Below, piece after piece: positions 25,448 through 33,569 of a DNA stretch of 64,000 bases. The stretch spans positions 372,001 to 436,000 of the forward strand of contig CAWDMW010000002.1 in assembly GCA_963803575.1 (NCBI GenBank), in the 5' to 3' direction. A program made the position numbers and the translations under genes. Each line of letters begins with the position of its first letter. The stretch's first letter is position 1. This DNA comes from CAWDMW01 sp963803575 (GTDB taxonomy: Bacteria > Pseudomonadota > Alphaproteobacteria > Rickettsiales > UBA998). The notes under the pieces were generated by a model. That model was not told the DNA's origin. It did not search any database and was given only the letters and a program-made list of their open reading frames with translations.

Positions 25448-25912
25448 ATGGGACAAGATAAAACACAGGATTCACCAAAGCTTCATTGGAAACAGATTGC
25501 CAAGAAGGTACTGCGCGCAATACTGATTCTTTCCATGCTGCTCCTTGGATGGTGCTTCTATGAAGCAGATAAGCTGATGGATCCCATATGCAGCATGTGG
25601 GTTGATGAAGAGAGCCTTACAAAAGAAGAAAGAATCAATCTTCTCCTGAGCCATATAAATAGAGATGATAACTTAGGTGGTGGTCACCATCATATCGCAT
25701 ACCCATCTACAAATCTAATATTAGAACTTTATCCTGACTGCTGCATGACATATCCCGAAGCACCTAAAGAGTTGCAAAACCAGATAAAAAGTACGCTGAA
25801 GGATAAAAATACCATTGTGTTAAATTATCCAAGACAGTATGTTGATGAATTCGGACGCGGTTTTTATCAGCATGAGGAAGTAAAATACTTTGATTTCAAC
25901 CACTGCTTTTAA
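25448..25912 (+). CDS. small membrane-anchored protein, cassette partner 3
   Basis: A 154-residue paralogue of the 24845 gene: N-terminal tail, transmembrane helix (ILILSMLLLGWCFYEA) and WVDEESL are almost unchanged, while the outer half differs except for YPDCCMTY, LNYPRQYV and YFDFNHCF. Twelve bases separate its stop from the start of the complete RTX gene, which has its own ribosome binding site (AAGGAGAGTATGTT), so the two are one operon. Role unknown; an inhibitor or secretion helper of the RTX protein fits the layout. Confidence 0.78.
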   Translation: MGQDKTQDSPKLHWKQIAKKVLRAILILSMLLLGWCFYEADKLMDPICSMWVDEESLTKEERINLLLSHINRDDNLGGGHHHIAYPSTNLILELYPDCCMTYPEAPKELQNQIKSTLKDKNTIVLNYPRQYVDEFGRGFYQHEEVKYFDFNHCF

Positions 25913-25924
25913 GGAGAGTATGTT

Positions 25925-28900
25925 ATGTCAGCCAATCAACGTGTAAAAGAGATTACCGCACAATATCTATACGGTGACACTATCGCTCCTGAGAATAAAA
26001 TTGATGAGGGGCTTATCAGAACAACTGGCATCACTTCATCTTACGACGTACCTGTTGCAGAGTTTATGGAAAACGGCGCTGGTCGTTTTGTGACTCCTTA
26101 TGAATTCAGGCTTATCAGAAGTTTTTTTGATGATAATACTTCTCTTGCTGCGGGTACCTATTCCCTTAATCAAATCATGGGGATGGTAAGTGTAGTCCCT
26201 GATCCAGAGGTGCAGGATAACCAGGAACTTATTAATCAACAGGGGTATCAAGCAATAAGTTTGGATTATTTCGAACGTGTTTATGTGTTTAATAACACTG
26301 TTTTTGAGATTGATAGCGCCAGTAATCCTCAGTTTATCGTTAACAGCAACGGGGATCGAGAAATCAAGAATTTGCGTATCAAACCAACAGGTGACAATTT
26401 TGATTTTATTGGTGGTGATGTCCAGACAGATGGTCTTAATCCAGCAATTCTACCTTTCATAGACCCTTCAGACATAACTAATGGTGCTGGAATAAACGGC
26501 CTTGGACGTACTGTAGACATCAACTTTACTGGCACTACTCCAATTATTCCCGATTACGATGAAAGGGATCTTTATATACACGAGCTTTATCACCTATCCG
26601 TTTCAGATCCAAGACGAGCCGCTCTTTCTCTTGGCCCCGTTATGGCTGTCGAGTTAAATAATCTATGGAACGAGGGTGTTACCAACTTTGTAGATGATAA
26701 AGACCGCCCTATTTTGTATGGAACCGATGGCAATGATGATATAGCGGCGGATAATATTGACAGTCTCTATGCTAATTCATGGCTTGCAAGCGGTGCAACG
26801 TACGTAATTGAAGATTTGGAAGAGCGCAAAGATAACGGCGTTGTCCTAATCAGCGGTGATGGCGTTGACACACTGACCGGTAGCCAGTTCAATGACATAT
26901 TGATGGGTGGTGACGGCAATAACACCCTGCTGGGCGGTGACGGTGATGACGTCATGCTCGGTGGCAGTGATACGGACAGCCTGGATGGAGGCGAAGGAAA
27001 TGATACACTGATTGGCGGCGGCGGCGGTGACATTTTGCGTGGATATGGCGGCACCAACTTACTGGCCGATATCATGATCCTCTATGATGTAGCAGAATAT
27101 GGGCTATGGGATTTAAACAATCTGGGCGATGACCAGTTCTTCGGTGGCGATGATAATGATGCTATCCTCTCTCACGGAGGTAACGACACCATTGATAGTG
27201 GCGCAGGCGATGATGAATTCTATGTATTCTCACGCTCGACAGCACAGGTGACGACCGGTGAAGGAGAAAGCTATGGTGAAATCCTGGGAGACGCGACTAT
27301 CACAGGCGGCAGCGAAGCCGATGTCTATAGCGTGTTTAGTGGTGGAAGTGCCAACATCACGACTCAAGGTGACAATAACGTGATTGCTATCAGCCCTGAC
27401 GCTCCTGTCACTCTATCTGGTGGTGGCTCCGGTAGTATCTATATTGGTCTGGAACTTCTGACAGGCAGAGCAACCAAAGATGTTAGTGATCCGTCTTACA
27501 ATATTGGGTCTGGCTGGGAAATCACAGAATCCGGAACGACATTGACCATTTACAAACCCGGCAACCCGACTACATTGGTATTGCATGACTGGGAATATGG
27601 CGACTATGGCATAGAGCTTGAAGAAACCGATGGTGGCCCTCTTTTCGGCGGCAAATATGATACAAGTCAGGGTCGGCTTCCATGGCCATTGCTGGAAAAT
27701 GACCCAACAATTATCACTTATGTTCCTGGCGACAATCAGTTTAATATTGAACGGTTTATCGAACCCATGGTTGATGCAAGAAATCCCGATGTTGCAACAG
27801 TGCTGGGTTTAACACCGCCCCCACACCCAAACCAGGGTGCTGATGGTATCACACGCATTAATGGTACGCCGGGTAACGATGTCCTGACAGGCAGTGTTGG
27901 TGATGATATCCTACAGGGCGGTGATGGTGATGACTGGTTTTTTGGTTTGTATGGCAGGGATACGTTTGAAGGAGGCAGCGGCAATAACGGTGTGTCTTAT
28001 ATCACGGCTCCTGGTAGAATGCTTAGCTTCATATCTAATTCTTTTGAAAATGGCGGTATAGCAATTGGCGATGTTTATAAGAATATTCAAAACCTGCAAG
28101 GCTCCAACCATGATGATGTGCTTTACGGTAGCCAATTAGGTGGAAATATCTTATGGGGCGCATTAGGCCATGACCTGATGAGATCCGTTGGAGGAACGTC
28201 TTACCTTATCGGTAATGATGGCAATGATACACTGCATAGTAGCTCGTTTGAAGACACGCTTGATGGAGGAGAAGGTGCCGACATGTTTGTATTTGATATG
28301 CAGTTTCAAACTAGTAGCTCCAAGACTAATACAGTGAAGGACTTCCGTGTAAGTGATGGTGATAAGCTAGATCTTCGTGGTACGGAAATCACTGCATTGG
28401 ACACGAATGGTGGTAATACCAATGCTCAGGAAGTGCGCACGTCTTATAACAGTGCTACGAATCAAACCCTGGTGATTAATGATCAGGCAGCGTTAACGGT
28501 TATATTGGAAGGGGGCGATTATCGGGGAGACCTAAACACCGATAGTATTCTTCTTGCAGGCGATAGAGAGGTATTGGGAACTGATCGCTCCGATACGATT
28601 TCTGGTGGTGCAGGTAATGATACGATCCATGGCTATGAGGGCAATGATAGTCTTATCGGCGGCAGCGATAGTGACTGGCTGGGCGGCTACGATGGTGACG
28701 ACACACTGAGCGGTGGTTTGGGCGCGGATCACCATAATGGCGGTGGTGGCAATGACTGGGTTTCCTACTCGAACGCTGATTCTGCCGTGCAGGTGTTCAT
28801 GGATAACGCTAGTGCTAATACCGGTGAAGCAGCGGGTGATAGTTACTGGGACGTCGAGAATCTGCTTGGTAGTAACGGTAACGATACTCTCGGCGGTTCC

Positions 28901-30043
28901 ACGTGGAACAACTCCATTGTCGGCGGTAACGGCGATGACTGGCTAGGTGGCTATAGTGGTGATGACACACTAAGCGGTGGTCTGGGTGCAGATCACCATA
29001 ATGGCGGCGGCGGAAATGACTGGGTGTCCTATTCAAATGCTGATTCTGCGGTGCAGGTGTTCATGGATAATGCCAGTGCCAATACGGGTGAAGCAGTGGG
29101 TGATTCTTACTGGGATGTTGAGAATCTGCTTGGTAGTAACGGTAACGATACTCTCGGCGGTTCCACGTGGAATAATTCTATTACAGGTGGTAAAGGCGAT
29201 GACTGGCTAGGCGGCTACGATGGCAATGACACACTGAGTGGCGGTCTGGGTGCAGATCACCATAATGGCGGTGGCGGTAGTGACTGGGTATCCTACTCGA
29301 ACGCTGATTCTGCGGTGCAGGTGTTCATGGATAATGCCAGTGCCAATACGGGTGAAGCGTTGGGCGATTCTTACTGGGACGTTGAAAATCTACTTGGTAG
29401 TAATGGCAACGATACACTCGGTGGCTCTACATGGAATAACTCCATTGTCGGTGGTAATGGTGACGACTGGCTGGGCGGCTATAGTGGTGATGATACGCTA
29501 AGCGGTGGTATCGGTGCAGATCACCATAATGGTGGTGGCGGAAGCGACTGGGTGTCTTACGCGGATGCCAGTAACAGCGTATCAGCTGCATTAGATGATG
29601 CCGGCTCAAACACCGGTGAAGCAGCGGGTGATTCCTACTGGGATATCGAAAACGTTATGGGGTCTGTTCATAATGATACGCTGCAAGGTAGTACCGCGAG
29701 CAACCGTATCGAAGGTAATGATGGCAATGATGGTTTGTACGGCCATAGTGGTGATGACACCATCACCAGTGGTGCCGGGGCAGATTATCTGGAAGGCGGG
29801 GGAGATAATGACGTGTTCCGTTTCTTCTCTGCTATTGATTCATCCGTTGCCACAGGCGTGGATTATATTGGTGACTTTACCCAGGGGCAGGACAAGATTG
29901 ATGTCTCAAACATTACTGGACTAAATAGTTTCTCAGACTTTTCCGTCTACAACGATGCAAGCTATACTGAACTCACCTATGGTGACTTGGTATTTGGATT
30001 CAATGGCGACATTTCCTTTGGTGACTCAGATATGATCTTTTAG
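25925..30043 (+). CDS. large RTX (calcium-binding repeat) secreted protein
   Basis: A 1372-residue acidic protein without a Sec signal, with nonapeptide repeats GGxGxDxLx in blocks near residues 300-370, 640-680, 770-790 and 880-1330, which bind calcium after secretion. Residues 1-30 match the two N-terminal stubs upstream. Residues 219-223 read HELYH, an HExxH zinc-protease signature in a non-repeat domain; whether it is catalytic is unknown. Residues about 915-1240 are four tandem 88-residue repeats. The C-terminus (FRFFSAIDSS to SDMIF) resembles the serralysin C-terminal domain and type I secretion signals. No HlyB/HlyD/TolC genes are in the window. Confidence 0.9.
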   Translation: MSANQRVKEITAQYLYGDTIAPENKIDEGLIRTTGITSSYDVPVAEFMENGAGRFVTPYEFRLIRSFFDDNTSLAAGTYSLNQIMGMVSVVPDPEVQDNQELINQQGYQAISLDYFERVYVFNNTVFEIDSASNPQFIVNSNGDREIKNLRIKPTGDNFDFIGGDVQTDGLNPAILPFIDPSDITNGAGINGLGRTVDINFTGTTPIIPDYDERDLYIHELYHLSVSDPRRAALSLGPVMAVELNNLWNEGVTNFVDDKDRPILYGTDGNDDIAADNIDSLYANSWLASGATYVIEDLEERKDNGVVLISGDGVDTLTGSQFNDILMGGDGNNTLLGGDGDDVMLGGSDTDSLDGGEGNDTLIGGGGGDILRGYGGTNLLADIMILYDVAEYGLWDLNNLGDDQFFGGDDNDAILSHGGNDTIDSGAGDDEFYVFSRSTAQVTTGEGESYGEILGDATITGGSEADVYSVFSGGSANITTQGDNNVIAISPDAPVTLSGGGSGSIYIGLELLTGRATKDVSDPSYNIGSGWEITESGTTLTIYKPGNPTTLVLHDWEYGDYGIELEETDGGPLFGGKYDTSQGRLPWPLLENDPTIITYVPGDNQFNIERFIEPMVDARNPDVATVLGLTPPPHPNQGADGITRINGTPGNDVLTGSVGDDILQGGDGDDWFFGLYGRDTFEGGSGNNGVSYITAPGRMLSFISNSFENGGIAIGDVYKNIQNLQGSNHDDVLYGSQLGGNILWGALGHDLMRSVGGTSYLIGNDGNDTLHSSSFEDTLDGGEGADMFVFDMQFQTSSSKTNTVKDFRVSDGDKLDLRGTEITALDTNGGNTNAQEVRTSYNSATNQTLVINDQAALTVILEGGDYRGDLNTDSILLAGDREVLGTDRSDTISGGAGNDTIHGYEGNDSLIGGSDSDWLGGYDGDDTLSGGLGADHHNGGGGNDWVSYSNADSAVQVFMDNASANTGEAAGDSYWDVENLLGSNGNDTLGGSTWNNSIVGGNGDDWLGGYSGDDTLSGGLGADHHNGGGGNDWVSYSNADSAVQVFMDNASANTGEAVGDSYWDVENLLGSNGNDTLGGSTWNNSITGGKGDDWLGGYDGNDTLSGGLGADHHNGGGGSDWVSYSNADSAVQVFMDNASANTGEALGDSYWDVENLLGSNGNDTLGGSTWNNSIVGGNGDDWLGGYSGDDTLSGGIGADHHNGGGGSDWVSYADASNSVSAALDDAGSNTGEAAGDSYWDIENVMGSVHNDTLQGSTASNRIEGNDGNDGLYGHSGDDTITSGAGADYLEGGGDNDVFRFFSAIDSSVATGVDYIGDFTQGQDKIDVSNITGLNSFSDFSVYNDASYTELTYGDLVFGFNGDISFGDSDMIF
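28610..29666 (+). repeat. four tandem 264-bp (88-residue) units in the RTX gene
   Basis: The sequence GATCACCATAATGG recurs at 28727, 28991, 29255 and 29519, exactly 264 bp apart, and the surrounding codons repeat with it (GADHHNGGGG, DWVSYSNADSAVQVFMDNAS, TGEAxGDSYWDVENLLGSNG). The first three units are very similar, the fourth diverges in its second half. The outer limits are approximate. Confidence 0.9.
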
Positions 30044-30070
30044 GTGTGATTTGATACTATATGTCTATCA

Positions 30071-30106
30071 GGGATGGTTCACTGGCAGGTGGCCATCCCT
30101 TCCTTT
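30071..30106 (+). terminator. probable terminator of the RTX operon
   Basis: GGGATGG (30071-30077) pairs with CCATCCC (30093-30099), followed by TTCCTTT. It lies 28 bases after the RTX stop codon. Confidence 0.6.
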
Positions 30107-30112
30107 AGGTTA

Positions 30113-30355
30113 TTATATGCTCTTACACAAACTATAGCCTCGCTTACTACGCTGCTTCATGACATCAGCAATCATCTGCTGTGCTGCCTCTTCGCAGTCC
30201 ATCCAGTATTCTTTTGCCTGACCACTGTTGCTATGGATACTTCCCCATTGACGTACGACAACATACCCACCAAACAGATTACGTACGACATAACACTGAT
30301 AGGTGCGCCCATTATCTTTAACCCAGTAATAGGATTGTGAGAGAAGATCGCTCAT
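30113..30355 (-). CDS. WGR-domain protein
   Basis: An 80-residue protein made up almost wholly of a WGR domain: YYWVKDNGRTYQCYVVRNLF, then VVVRQWGSIHSNSGQAKEYW with the W-G core, then a helix with a basic end. WGR domains bind nucleic acids and occur alone in small proteins of mobile elements. Its start overlaps the stop of the recombinase gene by four bases, so they are cotranscribed. Confidence 0.75.
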   Translation of the reverse strand: MSDLLSQSYYWVKDNGRTYQCYVVRNLFGGYVVVRQWGSIHSNSGQAKEYWMDCEEAAQQMIADVMKQRSKRGYSLCKSI

Positions 30356-30900
30356 CGTGATTGCTTATATTTGTAATAGGAAGAACGGGAAATATTCAGC
30401 TGTTTACAGGCATCGCTAATCGTCATATCACCTACAGCCAACCTTTCTACCGACTGAACAATGTTATCGGATATTGTCTTCATTCTACCCCCTTTTCTCC
30501 CTCTGGCGCGTGCTGCCTTTAATCCATGCTGAGTACGCTCAACAATCAGACTACGTTCAAACTCTGCAAAAGCAGCAAAGACATGAAACACCATGGTTCC
30601 GGCTGGTGTTGACGTATCAATCTGATTGCCAAGCGACATAAACCCTACCTTTGATTTCTTGAGCTTCTCAATGATGATGAGTAACTCTTTCATGGAACGC
30701 CCCAGACGATCCAGTTTGGTCACCACCAACATGTCCCCACTACGTAACATCTGTTGTGCCATATCCCACTCGGGCCTGGAGGTTCGCATACCACTGGCTT
30801 TATCAGCAAAGATTTTCTCACACCCAGCTGCCTTTAGCTCATCTATCTGGCTATCCAGATTCTGGTCAACGGTTGATACCCGTGCATATCCTATCTTCAT
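30352..30900 (-). CDS. serine recombinase (resolvase/invertase family)
   Basis: A 182-residue member of the small serine recombinases. The catalytic Ser9 lies in GYARVSTVDQNLDSQ; LVVTKLDRLGRSMKEL near 58-73 carries the conserved Arg pair, and AAFAEFERSLIVERTQHGL the E-helix start. The C-terminal DNA-binding domain has the helix-turn-helix TISDACKQLNISRSSYYKY. Length and layout match Tn3-type resolvases and DNA invertases. No obvious res site or inverted pair was found beside it. It could act on the duplicated RTX region nearby, but that is speculation. Confidence 0.92.
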   Translation of the reverse strand: MKIGYARVSTVDQNLDSQIDELKAAGCEKIFADKASGMRTSRPEWDMAQQMLRSGDMLVVTKLDRLGRSMKELLIIIEKLKKSKVGFMSLGNQIDTSTPAGTMVFHVFAAFAEFERSLIVERTQHGLKAARARGRKGGRMKTISDNIVQSVERLAVGDMTISDACKQLNISRSSYYKYKQSR

Positions 30901-31079
30901 GTGTAAAAACTCATCACAAACGCATTATAAAGCACATAGAATATAACACAAGTTATTACACATGTTTTAGCCCAGAAAGATGCTTTTATAAGATAGAGTA
31001 TATGACATTTAGGATAAACCCTAGTTGTCATGTATTTATATGACACTTTATCATTTTAGATAGCAGTCATTTATAGATA

Positions 31080-31310
31080 TTATTTTTCTGCCATACTGTC
31101 TAAATTGTTACGCGTTTTTCTGTCAGGATTAGTTCGTAAATAATCTTTTGTTCCATTATCTGGGCGTACAGAATGGGCATTATCTATTTTCCCAAGGTCT
31201 GCCATTCGCATGGCCGCATCAAGGGGTGTAAACGACGAGTTTCCCAACAGCTTTACTGATGTAATATTTCCGTTCTTATCTTGTTTTGCATCAATAACTT
31301 TTTTACCCAC
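31080..31310 (-). CDS. DUF3892 family protein
   Basis: A 76-residue protein with the family layout: VIDAKQDKNGNITSVKL at the start, DAAMRMADLGKIDNA in the middle (site where related proteins read AIADIESG) and the conserved end KDYLRTNPDRKTRNNLD. DUF3892 proteins are small, cytoplasmic and of unknown function, often in mobile regions. It lies 21 bp after the PIN-domain gene, so it may be the third member of that operon. Confidence 0.8.
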   Translation of the reverse strand: MGKKVIDAKQDKNGNITSVKLLGNSSFTPLDAAMRMADLGKIDNAHSVRPDNGTKDYLRTNPDRKTRNNLDSMAEK

Positions 31311-31331
31311 AATCTTCTCCTGTAAGAATAG

Positions 31332-31913
31332 TTAGTTTAATAAATCTTGTCGCTCTTTGACCCATGAAGCGAGTTTTGGTAAGCCTTTAGCATTCAAATC
31401 CATAATAAACTCTGGTGGACTGAAAGCAGGTTTGTAATACTCTTCCCGCATTGCTTTGATAACCATAATTGACTCTTCTGCATAAAGCTCTGAGGTACGA
31501 AACAGAAATTCGTCTGCCGTAATAGATTCTATGCCAAATGGTTCCAAGATTTCATTCGGAAAGTCTTTGATATTATCTGTAACAATATGCTGTGCATCGC
31601 ATTTTATTGCGGCTGCCAGTACGTGATTATCATTTTCGTCTGGCAATGATACATCTAATGAAAGCGTTTCATAGCCAGAAATACAGGCTTCGGGGAAGTG
31701 CTTCTGCATCATTTTTTGTTGTGAATAGATAATTTCCGATGAATCAGGTTTTTGATGAAGTAGACTGGTTGTCCATTCTTCTAATATCTTGCTTGTCCAG
31801 CGACCACGAAAAAGCCCTGCGTGATAATATCTTAGCAGGGCATCTCTTTTGCGGAATGGATATAAAACATTCGTATCAAGAAGCACAACAAAACGGTCAG
31901 CAATATAGCTCAC
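31332..31913 (-). CDS. PIN-domain ribonuclease, probable toxin
   Basis: A 193-residue protein with an N-terminal PIN domain: first Asp in VVLLDTNVLYPF, Glu in ILEEWTTSL, DENDNHVLAAAIKCDAQHIV with further acidic residues and VTDNIKDF with the last. These four acids form the metal site of PIN RNases. The C-terminal 60 residues are an extension. It overlaps the HTH gene upstream by four bases (ATGA). The pair matches known toxin-antitoxin systems in which the antitoxin is an excisionase-like DNA-binding protein. Confidence 0.85.
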   Translation of the reverse strand: MSYIADRFVVLLDTNVLYPFRKRDALLRYYHAGLFRGRWTSKILEEWTTSLLHQKPDSSEIIYSQQKMMQKHFPEACISGYETLSLDVSLPDENDNHVLAAAIKCDAQHIVTDNIKDFPNEILEPFGIESITADEFLFRTSELYAEESIMVIKAMREEYYKPAFSPPEFIMDLNAKGLPKLASWVKERQDLLN

Positions 31914-32365
31914 GATGCATCAAACTCCTGTCCTAATGCAGATAATTCTTTGATTGCTTCATATCGCTCATTATCTCTCTTTTCTTTATAATTCAACAAT
32001 GCGCTCAATGGTACGCGCCTATGCGAACCCACAGGAACATAATCTATTGTTCCATCTTTCAGCAAACCGCTTAAATAAGGCCGTGATACGTTCAACATAT
32101 CAGCCGCTTGTTGTGTTGTAAGCATAGAGCCAGTTGGTACGATTGTCACCATGTTGCCTCGCGCAACATGCCCCAAAAGGTCAATTAAAATATTACATAT
32201 AGAGGGAGACAAAGAGACTTCCTCGCGATACTCATTGGCAAATTTCAAACCACCTTCTTTGGTTTGCGCTGCCGCAAGAGCTTGTGCTGCATCGGATGCA
32301 TTATCAATCTCGCTTTGCGTTGGTAATTGACGTGTCAGGTCAATGATTTCAGCAGTATTTGACAT
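31910..32365 (-). CDS. excisionase-type HTH protein, probable antitoxin
   Basis: A 151-residue protein started at the ATG at 32365 because it has a near-perfect ribosome binding site (AAAGGAGGTAAC); longer in-frame starts exist but read through the promoter region. Residues 80-130 are a MerR/excisionase-type helix-turn-helix (LTTQQAADMLNVSRPYLSGL) with the arginine-rich wing VGSHRRVPLSAL. The N-terminal half is acidic and may bind the PIN toxin. Probably represses its own promoter; the short direct repeats AAATAAACG around 32430-32452 could be an operator. Confidence 0.82.
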   Translation of the reverse strand: MSNTAEIIDLTRQLPTQSEIDNASDAAQALAAAQTKEGGLKFANEYREEVSLSPSICNILIDLLGHVARGNMVTIVPTGSMLTTQQAADMLNVSRPYLSGLLKDGTIDYVPVGSHRRVPLSALLNYKEKRDNERYEAIKELSALGQEFDAS

Positions 32366-32531
32366 TGTTACCTCCTTTAGTTGACAAGTATAAGATACCG
32401 TAAACATCATTTTTTGCAAGTGTAATAATAGAAATAAACGAAATAAACGAAAATTTAGTAAAAACCTGCTCATATTGCATAGGGTCTGGTGAACTTTAGA
32501 GTAGATTTTTTCTTAAAGAGGTAAGAAGTCT

Positions 32532-33284
32532 GGAACTGTTTCATTAACATAGTTTATGTGATATAGTATTTCTGCAATTGCAAGGAGGTGTTATGTATTG
32601 TTCACGCTGTGGTTCGACGGCTTGTTTCAAGAATGGTAAGATGCGAGGCAAGCAGCGTTTTCGCTGCAAGGGTTGTGGATATAACTTCACGAACTCGCAT
32701 GGTCGCGGCTATCCCCCTGCATTAAAGTTGCAGGCATTTCAGTTGTATACAGAGAATATGGGTATACGAAGCATTGCCAGATTTCTGGGTGTCAGCCCCT
32801 CTACGGTGATGCGTTGGCTGCGCGATGAAGGTCGTGATATAATGGCTAAAATCAAGAATTCACTGCCCGATGCACTGCCTCCGCAGGACATTATTGAGAT
32901 TGATGAGATGTGGCATTACACCCAAAAAAACGCCGAAAATTATGGGTATGGGTTGCTGTATCTCGCCTCACACGACGCATTCTCGCCATCGAAATTGGCT
33001 CTCGTGGCGCTAAAACGCTGAAGCGACTCTGGGCAAAGTTGGCGCATCTCAGGCCTTTTTGCGTGGCAACAGACGAGTGGAAGGTTTACCAGAAAATCAT
33101 TCCAAAAAAATTGCTTATACAAACAAAAAAACTCACCTCAACTGTAGAATCCGTCAATGGTCAGATCCGAAACTACCTTGCTAGATTCAATCGCAAAACA
33201 AAACGATACTCAAAATCACCCGAAATGGTCGAAACTTCACTGTACATGCTGTGGGTACAAAAACTATGCTAATACAACAGTACC
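32532..33284 (+). mobile_element. IS1 family insertion sequence, copy 2
   Basis: Same 753-bp length, ends and structure as the copy at 13107-13859, with only a few base differences. No clear direct target repeat at its ends (left AGAAGTCT, right CTTGTTCT). Confidence 0.93.
32593..33272 (+). CDS. IS1 transposase copy 2, made by -1 frameshift
   Basis: Encodes the same protein as the copy at 13168, with a Leu-to-Arg change in the NSHGRGYPPA segment after the zinc finger. Zinc finger, helix-turn-helix, DEMWHY catalytic start, slippery A AAA AAC (32925-32931) and the second-frame catalytic part are all intact. Confidence 0.92.
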
Positions 33285-33349
33285 CTTGTTCTTACGTTGT
33301 TTCATAGTGACTTAGCATAACCTATAGTTAGCTGAAGTTCACCAGACCC

Positions 33350-33472
33350 ATCTTTTATTACTATGGCTATGGTGTGACGAAAGACTATGGCGAAGCAAGT
33401 AAGCTATTTAAACAAGGATGTGACGGTGGACATGCTGTAGGCTGCGAGTGGCTTGACCCTCTACCGGAATAA
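33350..33472 (+). pseudogene. 3' fragment of a Sel1-repeat protein gene
   Basis: Directly after the inverted-repeat element the plus strand reads FYYYGYGVTKDYGEASKLF then KQGCDGGHAVGCEW and stops at TAA 33470-33472. This is one Sel1-like repeat (tetratricopeptide-related, with the GCDGGxxxGC feature). No start codon or earlier repeats are found on the other side of the element, so only the tail of the gene remains. Confidence 0.75.
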
Positions 33473-33569
33473 TATGTGTAGATGTGTCAACAGGCCTGAA
33501 CCAGAACTATGTGCATTTGGTGCCTTTATGCGAATAAGCTCTACATTGCCAGATGCCGTTCCTACCCCG

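Larger units (their letters stand above)
32482..33349. mobile_element. small inverted-repeat element carrying IS1 copy 2
   Basis: Perfect 15-bp inverted repeats GGGTCTGGTGAACTT (32482-32496) and AAGTTCACCAGACCC (33335-33349) enclose IS1 copy 2. Without IS1 the outer element would be only about 115 bp. On the minus strand its right part holds ATG AAA CAA CGT AAG (from 33306), possibly the start of a lost transposase. It is either a MITE or the two ends of a deleted IS. It sits beside a truncated Sel1-repeat gene. Confidence 0.65.

Noticed and set aside
28532..29609. Many open frames on both strands within the RTX repeats
   Set aside because: They arise from the GC-rich Gly/Asp codons of the repeats read out of frame and repeat with the same 264-bp period.
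28610..29666. Possible CRISPR-like array because of regular repeats
   Set aside because: The units are 264 bp, in frame and coding; there are no short direct repeats with unique spacers and no cas genes.
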